In this document: piece by piece, positions 6,058 through 10,025 of the stretch | How positions within the stretch are numbered: position 1 is the first letter of the stretch | How the letters are laid out: every line of letters begins with the position of its first letter | DNA from: Oligosphaeraceae bacterium | Lineage (GTDB): Bacteria; Verrucomicrobiota; Lentisphaeria; Oligosphaerales; Oligosphaeraceae | Reading direction: 5' to 3' | DNA: 10,025 nucleotides | Assembly: GCA_012515455.1 (NCBI GenBank) | Contig: JAAYYJ010000053.1 | Location: forward strand, 1 to 10,025 | Notes under the pieces: model-generated | The model's input: the letters and a program-made list of their open reading frames with translations, nothing else | Databases searched by the model: none | What the model was told of the DNA's origin: nothing | Made by a program: the position numbers and the translations under genes

Positions 6058-6140
6058 CTTGTTCCCGGGCCGGCTCCTGAACCTTCGTGCTCCGTCTCCA
6101 CCGCGCAGGACGCTCCCACCTCAACCCGAAAGATTTTTGC

Positions 6141-8138
6141 ATGTTCGTTGAAGATAACAGCATTATCGATTATTTTGCCAACAATGAAATGTGCCTGGGC
6201 ATTGTGGTCAAAGGCGGTGACGAACGCCTGCAGGTCCAGGGTGTGCTGCCTCCTCCCCGCAAAGTATCGGCCCGCCAGGTTCTGACCATTCATGGCAAAG
6301 CCAAAAAAGATTATATCACCGCTCTGGCACTGCTGCAGGAACGCATTCAGGAGACCATGGCGGAAATTGATGTCGAACTGCTCTGGGCGGACCTGCTGGA
6401 ACGCGGTGGCGGCAGTCTGACCCTGGAGGATATCTGCCGGCACTATTTTGCTGCCGCGGAGCCGCTGCAGCTCTCGGCCATGGCCCGCAAGCTGGCCGCT
6501 GACAACCTGCATTTCCAGCGTCAGGGGCAGGAATTCAGCCCCCGGACCGCGGAGGGCATCGCTGAACTTGAGCGCCTGCGGCAGGAGCGCGCGGCCAAAG
6601 CTGCCTTGAAAGAACGGCAGCGCGCCTGGTTGTCTGCGGTACTGAACAGCAGCACCGCGGCCGGCCCCGCGGCGGTGCCGGCCGAAATGGAACCCTTTGT
6701 CAAGCTGACCTTGGATTATCTCCTCTGTGGCTTCAACAGCGAGGCCGTCAATCTCCTGTCCGACTACCCGCAAGGCAAGACTGCGCGCGAAACCGCCCTG
6801 CGGTTGCTGAAAAAACTCTCCCGGCTGCCGGAAAACGCCGACGAATTCCTGCTGGTCAACGGTATCCACGCCGCTTTTCCGGCCGCCGCCGCACAGCACG
6901 CGGATGCTTTGCCGGATTTCGAGACCCTGGTGCAGGAGCGCGCCAGGCGGCGGGATTTATGCGCCGAATACGCCTTCAGCATCGACGATGCCGAGACCCG
7001 GGAAATCGACGACGCGCTGTCAGTCCGCCCCAGCCCGGCGGGCGGTCTGCGGGTCGGCATTCACCTGGCCGCACCGTCCTGCTTGGTCAGCAAGGATGAC
7101 ATCCTGGATGCTGTCGCGGTGGAGCGGCCGCTGTCGTTGTACCTGCCTACTACCGTGGTCACGATGTTCCCGGAACGCCTCGGCTGTGATCTGGCCAGCC
7201 TGGAAGCCGGCAAACTGCGCCCGGCCCTGAGTTTCCTGGTCGAATTCTCACCCGAGGGCGAATTGCTGGACTGGGAGATGACGCTGTCCCAAATCAAGGT
7301 CGCCCGCCGCCTGACTTATCATGCAGCCGACGCGCTGCTGGCCACCGGTGAGGGCGAAACCGGCGCCGCGCTGCAGGCGCTGCAGCGCCTGGGCGGGCAC
7401 TTGCGGCAGGTCCGGGAGGAGGCCGGTGCGGTCTCCTTGAACCGGCCCGAGCTTAAAATCACGGTCCGCGGGAACGAGATTTCGCTGCATGAGGACGACC
7501 CAGACACCCCGAGCCACAACCTGGTGCAGGAATTTATGATTTTGGCCAATCATCTCGCGGCACGTTATGCCCTGCGCCATGAGATCCCCATCATCTACCG
7601 GGTGCAGGACATGTCATCCGAACCGGTGCATCCGGTGCATCCTTACCACGCCCTGGATTTCGACCGCGAGGTACGCAAGATGAAGCGCACCCGTCTGTCC
7701 ACCTGCCCGCAGCCGCATGCCGGCCTGGGGCTGGATTTGTATACGCAGGTCAGCTCGCCGCTGCGGCGCTACGCCGACCTGGTTATCCAGCGTCAATTGA
7801 CCGCGCATCTGTGTGCGCAGGCGCTGCCGTACACCCAGGAAGAGCTGTTCGCCGTCCTGGACAATGTCGAGAGCACCACCAGCCAGAACCGGGCCTTGGA
7901 GCGCGAAGCCCGGCGCTACTGGGTGCTGGAGTACCTGCGCCGGACTGGGATGGACCAGGATTACCGCGCGACCATTGTCCGCTTGGAGGGTGTGATGGTC
8001 CTGGCCGAGCTGGCCGGGTTCTACGAGCGCGGGGTGGTTATGACCCGAGACCGGCATTATCCGGGTGAGGAGCTGCAGGTCCGCCTGCAGGAAGTCAAGC
8101 CTCAGCTGGGCCGTCTGGTTATGACCTTAGCGAGGTAA
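6141..8138 (+). CDS. RNase II-family (RNB domain) 3'-5' exoribonuclease
   Basis: A 665-aa processive 3'-to-5' exoribonuclease of the RNB family, acting on single-stranded RNA in the cytoplasm. The catalytic block is FSIDDAETREIDDALSV (280-296). D282, D290 and D291 are in place; the fourth acidic ligand (Asp207 in E. coli RNase II) is Glu288 here. Later RNB motifs are LVQEFMILANHLA (461-473), IPIIYRVQ (482-489) and YTQVSSPLRRYADLVIQRQL (534-553), whose RRY carries the arginine that positions the RNA backbone. The N-terminal 60 residues look like a small beta-barrel unlike the two cold-shock domains of RNase R. With a degenerate C-terminal S1-like segment (about 608-665), this points to the cyanobacterial/organellar RNase II type. 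I start at ATG 6141; a GTG at 6087 would add 18 residues but has no ribosome binding site, whereas GAAAGA lies 7 nt before 6141. The glycoside-hydrolase-like gene follows after 4 bp. Confidence 0.9.
   Translation: MFVEDNSIIDYFANNEMCLGIVVKGGDERLQVQGVLPPPRKVSARQVLTIHGKAKKDYITALALLQERIQETMAEIDVELLWADLLERGGGSLTLEDICRHYFAAAEPLQLSAMARKLAADNLHFQRQGQEFSPRTAEGIAELERLRQERAAKAALKERQRAWLSAVLNSSTAAGPAAVPAEMEPFVKLTLDYLLCGFNSEAVNLLSDYPQGKTARETALRLLKKLSRLPENADEFLLVNGIHAAFPAAAAQHADALPDFETLVQERARRRDLCAEYAFSIDDAETREIDDALSVRPSPAGGLRVGIHLAAPSCLVSKDDILDAVAVERPLSLYLPTTVVTMFPERLGCDLASLEAGKLRPALSFLVEFSPEGELLDWEMTLSQIKVARRLTYHAADALLATGEGETGAALQALQRLGGHLRQVREEAGAVSLNRPELKITVRGNEISLHEDDPDTPSHNLVQEFMILANHLAARYALRHEIPIIYRVQDMSSEPVHPVHPYHALDFDREVRKMKRTRLSTCPQPHAGLGLDLYTQVSSPLRRYADLVIQRQLTAHLCAQALPYTQEELFAVLDNVESTTSQNRALEREARRYWVLEYLRRTGMDQDYRATIVRLEGVMVLAELAGFYERGVVMTRDRHYPGEELQVRLQEVKPQLGRLVMTLAR
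8132..8135 (+). promoter_or_regulatory. Ribosome binding site of the GHL10 gene, inside the RNase stop region
   Basis: GAGG, 7 nt before ATG 8143, overlaps the last codons of the RNase gene, whose TAA is at 8136-8138. This supports both the start choice and translational coupling of the two genes. Confidence 0.6.
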
Positions 8139-8142
8139 GCGC

Positions 8143-10025
8143 ATGTTGAGACTGCTGTACATCTCCTGCCTGCTGCTGACCGTCCTGCTGTCCGCGCAGG
8201 AAATCGCGGTGCTGCAGGGCCGCCAGCGTCCCGGCTCGCCGCCGCAAGCCGAGCTTGACCTGCACGCCCGCGCCATCACCGACTGCCTGCAAGCTCTGTC
8301 CCTGCCCTGGAAAAATGTGCGTGATGACCATGTCAGTGCGTCAGAACTGGCTGGCTGCAAAATCTTGTTCCTGCCTCAGAACCATCTTCTGGCGCCGGAA
8401 ACTGCGGCGGCCGTCACGGCCTTTGTCCAGTCCGGTGGCAAATTGGGTGTCTTCTACAATCAGGACCCGCAGATATTGCCCCTGCTGGGCATCAGCCGCT
8501 GCCAGTATGTGGACAAAACCGCCCTGGGTGCGGTCAGCGGCCTGCAGTTCACCCCGCAGGCCTGGCCGGGGAGCCCGTCTTTTCTGGCCCAGCGCTCCTA
8601 CAATCTGCTGGAGCCTGTGCTGGACCGCAGCAGCCCTCAGCCGGCCGCCGTCCTGGCGACGTTCCGCAGTCAGGACGGTCAGGACAGCGGGCGACCGGGC
8701 ATTGTCGCCAACCACCATGGCTTCTACATGTCACACGTATACCTCGGCCAGGACAATGCTGCGGCGCAGCAGTTCCTGCTGGCTTTCATCGGACACTGGC
8801 TGCCCGCAGTCTGGCAGCGCCTCAGCGAGCAGCGCCTGCAGCAGATAGTCGATATCGCCGGGCTGCAGAGTCTGGATGACTTGGCCCGGTTCTGCCGCCA
8901 CCGCAACGGCGGCGACCGGGCGGAACAGGCTTTGCACAGCGCCCAAAAACTGCAGCAGGAAGCCCAGACGGCTTTCACCGCCAAGCTGTATTCCCAGGCC
9001 TACCGTCTGACCGGCGAGGCGCGCCGGCAGGCCCGGCTCGCCTTCGCCCTGGCCAGTCCCTCCCGGGATGGCGAACTGCGCGGCGTCTGGCTGCATTCAC
9101 CCTACGGCATAGCCGACTGGGGCTGGGACAAGACCGTGCGGGTCCTGGCGGAAAACGGCTTCAATGCCATCTTCCCGAATCTGCTCTGGGGCTATGTGGC
9201 CGATTATCCCAGCGCGGTGCTGCCCCAGCATCCCAGCCTGGGCGAGGGACGGGACAAGCGCGATCTCCTCCAGGAGTGCCTGGATGCCTGCCGCAAATAT
9301 CACGTCGAGATGCATGTCTGGAAGGTCAATTGGTTCATGGGCCACCGCACGCCGCCGGCGCTGCGTGAAGCGATGCAGAAAGCCGGTCGCACGCAAGTGA
9401 CCGTCGACGGCCAGCAGACACTGTTCCTGGCACCGCATCTGGAAGAGAATTTCCGCCTGGAGCTGGAGTCGATGCTGGAGATCGTGCAGCGCTATCCGGT
9501 GGACGGCCTGCATTTCGACTATATCCGCTACCCGGACGGCAACTGCGACTTCAGTGACAGTGCCCGGGCGGCGTTCGAAGCATCCCTGGGGGCAAAAGTC
9601 GAGCGCTGGCCCCAGGATTGCCTCCAGAACGGCCGTCTGTATAGTGAATATACACTGTGGCGGCAGGAGAATATCACCCGTCTGGTGCGGGAAGTCTCGC
9701 AGCAGGCCAAAGCCCTGCGCCCGGAGATCAAAATCTCGGCTGCAGTCTACGGCAATTGGGAGAGCGCCCGTTTTGCGATTGCCCAGGATGCCTTGTCCTG
9801 GGTGGAAGACCGGCTGCTGGATTTCGTCTGCCCGATGAATTACGAATCCTCGGCCCAGGAATTCTCCTACTACCTGCAGGAACAGGCCAGGCTGGTGCAG
9901 AACCGCCTGCCGATCTATCCCGGCATCGGCATCCATCTGCTGGAAGACCCGGCGGCGGCAGCCGAACAAATCCAGCTGGCGCGGCAGCTGGGCGCCGACG
10001 GTTTTGTCTGTTTTCAGCACAACCG
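8143..10025 (+). CDS. Secreted GHL10 (DUF187) family glycoside-hydrolase-like protein, 3' end beyond window
   Basis: An open frame of 627 codons runs off the right edge. It begins MLRLLYISCLLLTVLLSAQE, a good Sec signal peptide cleaved near residue 18, so the protein is exported. Residues about 20-220 look like an alpha/beta domain of the class I glutamine-amidotransferase-like type found on some bacterial glycosidases: KILFLPQNHLL (73-83) leads into VTAFVQSGGKLGVFY (91-105). No catalytic Cys-His-Glu set is evident, so it is probably a non-enzymatic domain. A Gln/Ala-rich helical stretch (225-305) joins it to the GHL10 barrel: ELRGVWLHSP (311-320), NGFNAIFPNLLWG (338-350), VEMHVWKVNWF (388-398) and VDGLHFDYIRYPDG (453-466), the family's hallmark strand. 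PMNYES (564-569) and YPGIGIHL (592-599) are further conserved barrel strands. Family members (for example YngK-type proteins) are thought to act on extracellular or cell-wall glycans; substrate unknown. It is 4 bp from the RNase gene and probably in one operon with it. Confidence 0.9.
   Translation, partial: MLRLLYISCLLLTVLLSAQEIAVLQGRQRPGSPPQAELDLHARAITDCLQALSLPWKNVRDDHVSASELAGCKILFLPQNHLLAPETAAAVTAFVQSGGKLGVFYNQDPQILPLLGISRCQYVDKTALGAVSGLQFTPQAWPGSPSFLAQRSYNLLEPVLDRSSPQPAAVLATFRSQDGQDSGRPGIVANHHGFYMSHVYLGQDNAAAQQFLLAFIGHWLPAVWQRLSEQRLQQIVDIAGLQSLDDLARFCRHRNGGDRAEQALHSAQKLQQEAQTAFTAKLYSQAYRLTGEARRQARLAFALASPSRDGELRGVWLHSPYGIADWGWDKTVRVLAENGFNAIFPNLLWGYVADYPSAVLPQHPSLGEGRDKRDLLQECLDACRKYHVEMHVWKVNWFMGHRTPPALREAMQKAGRTQVTVDGQQTLFLAPHLEENFRLELESMLEIVQRYPVDGLHFDYIRYPDGNCDFSDSARAAFEASLGAKVERWPQDCLQNGRLYSEYTLWRQENITRLVREVSQQAKALRPEIKISAAVYGNWESARFAIAQDALSWVEDRLLDFVCPMNYESSAQEFSYYLQEQARLVQNRLPIYPGIGIHLLEDPAAAAEQIQLARQLGADGFVCFQHN

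Noticed and set aside
6087..6140. GTG start adding 18 residues to the RNase
   Set aside because: No ribosome binding site precedes it and the added residues do not resemble the RNB N-terminus; ATG 6141 is preferred.
5898..6899. 333-codon minus-strand frame spanning the coiled-coil gene end and the RNase start
   Set aside because: It crosses the strong plus-strand terminator and the opposite strand of real genes, and its protein has no motifs.
7625..7644. Tandem CCGGTGCAT repeat inside the RNase gene
   Set aside because: It is a two-copy in-frame repeat giving PVHPVHP within a normal RNB domain; no sign of a mobile or regulatory element.
9097..10020. 307-codon minus-strand frame opposite the GHL10 gene
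   Set aside because: The plus strand encodes the GHL10 barrel motifs throughout; the antisense product has no family features.
1..10025. Search for tRNA, rRNA, CRISPR, IS ends, phage genes or a defence system
   Set aside because: No cloverleaf, repeat-spacer array, transposase, integrase or toxin-antitoxin-like pair was seen; the genes are housekeeping and carbohydrate functions.

Overview
The window is GC-rich, densely coded bacterial chromosome with eight protein genes. One is cut by each edge, and no RNA gene, CRISPR array, insertion sequence or phage gene is visible. The combination of a divergent FtsZ-family protein next to FtsA, a sialate O-acetylesterase-type esterase, a class II sugar aldolase and a secreted family-10-like glycoside hydrolase suggests a polysaccharide-using member of the PVC superphylum. 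Lentisphaerota is my best guess, but this rests on gene content and remembered resemblance, not on a tree.

Layout. Minus-strand block (1-3141), in transcription order: a cytoplasmic SGNH/CE6-type carbohydrate esterase (3141-2443); a 121-bp gap with a hairpin and a promoter candidate; ftsA (2321-1053); a short, strongly divergent FtsZ-like gene (1003-209); and the first 51 codons of a class II aldolase of the rhamnulose-phosphate aldolase type (154 to the left edge). A 196-bp gap, AT-rich on its recJ side, separates this block from the plus-strand block. That block holds recJ (3338-5044), a terminator, an unrecognised membrane-anchored coiled-coil protein with a Gly/Arg tail (5175-5993), a strong intrinsic terminator (6025-6057), an RNase II-family exoribonuclease (6141-8138), and, only 4 bp later, a secreted GHL10 (DUF187) glycoside-hydrolase-like protein running off the right edge (8143-10025).

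How they fit. FtsA and the FtsZ-like protein form a division pair that is not flanked by other dcw-cluster genes. FtsA keeps its ATPase motifs and an amphipathic C-terminal membrane helix. The FtsZ-like protein keeps the N-terminal nucleotide-binding fold and a C-terminal tail matching the FtsA-binding peptide, but lacks the whole T7-loop and activation domain in between. This is the most interesting object in the window. RecJ (DNA repair) and the RNB exonuclease (RNA decay) are housekeeping enzymes. The esterase, aldolase and GHL10 protein are the carbohydrate side: deacetylation, cleavage of phosphorylated deoxy-sugars, and extracytoplasmic glycan attack.
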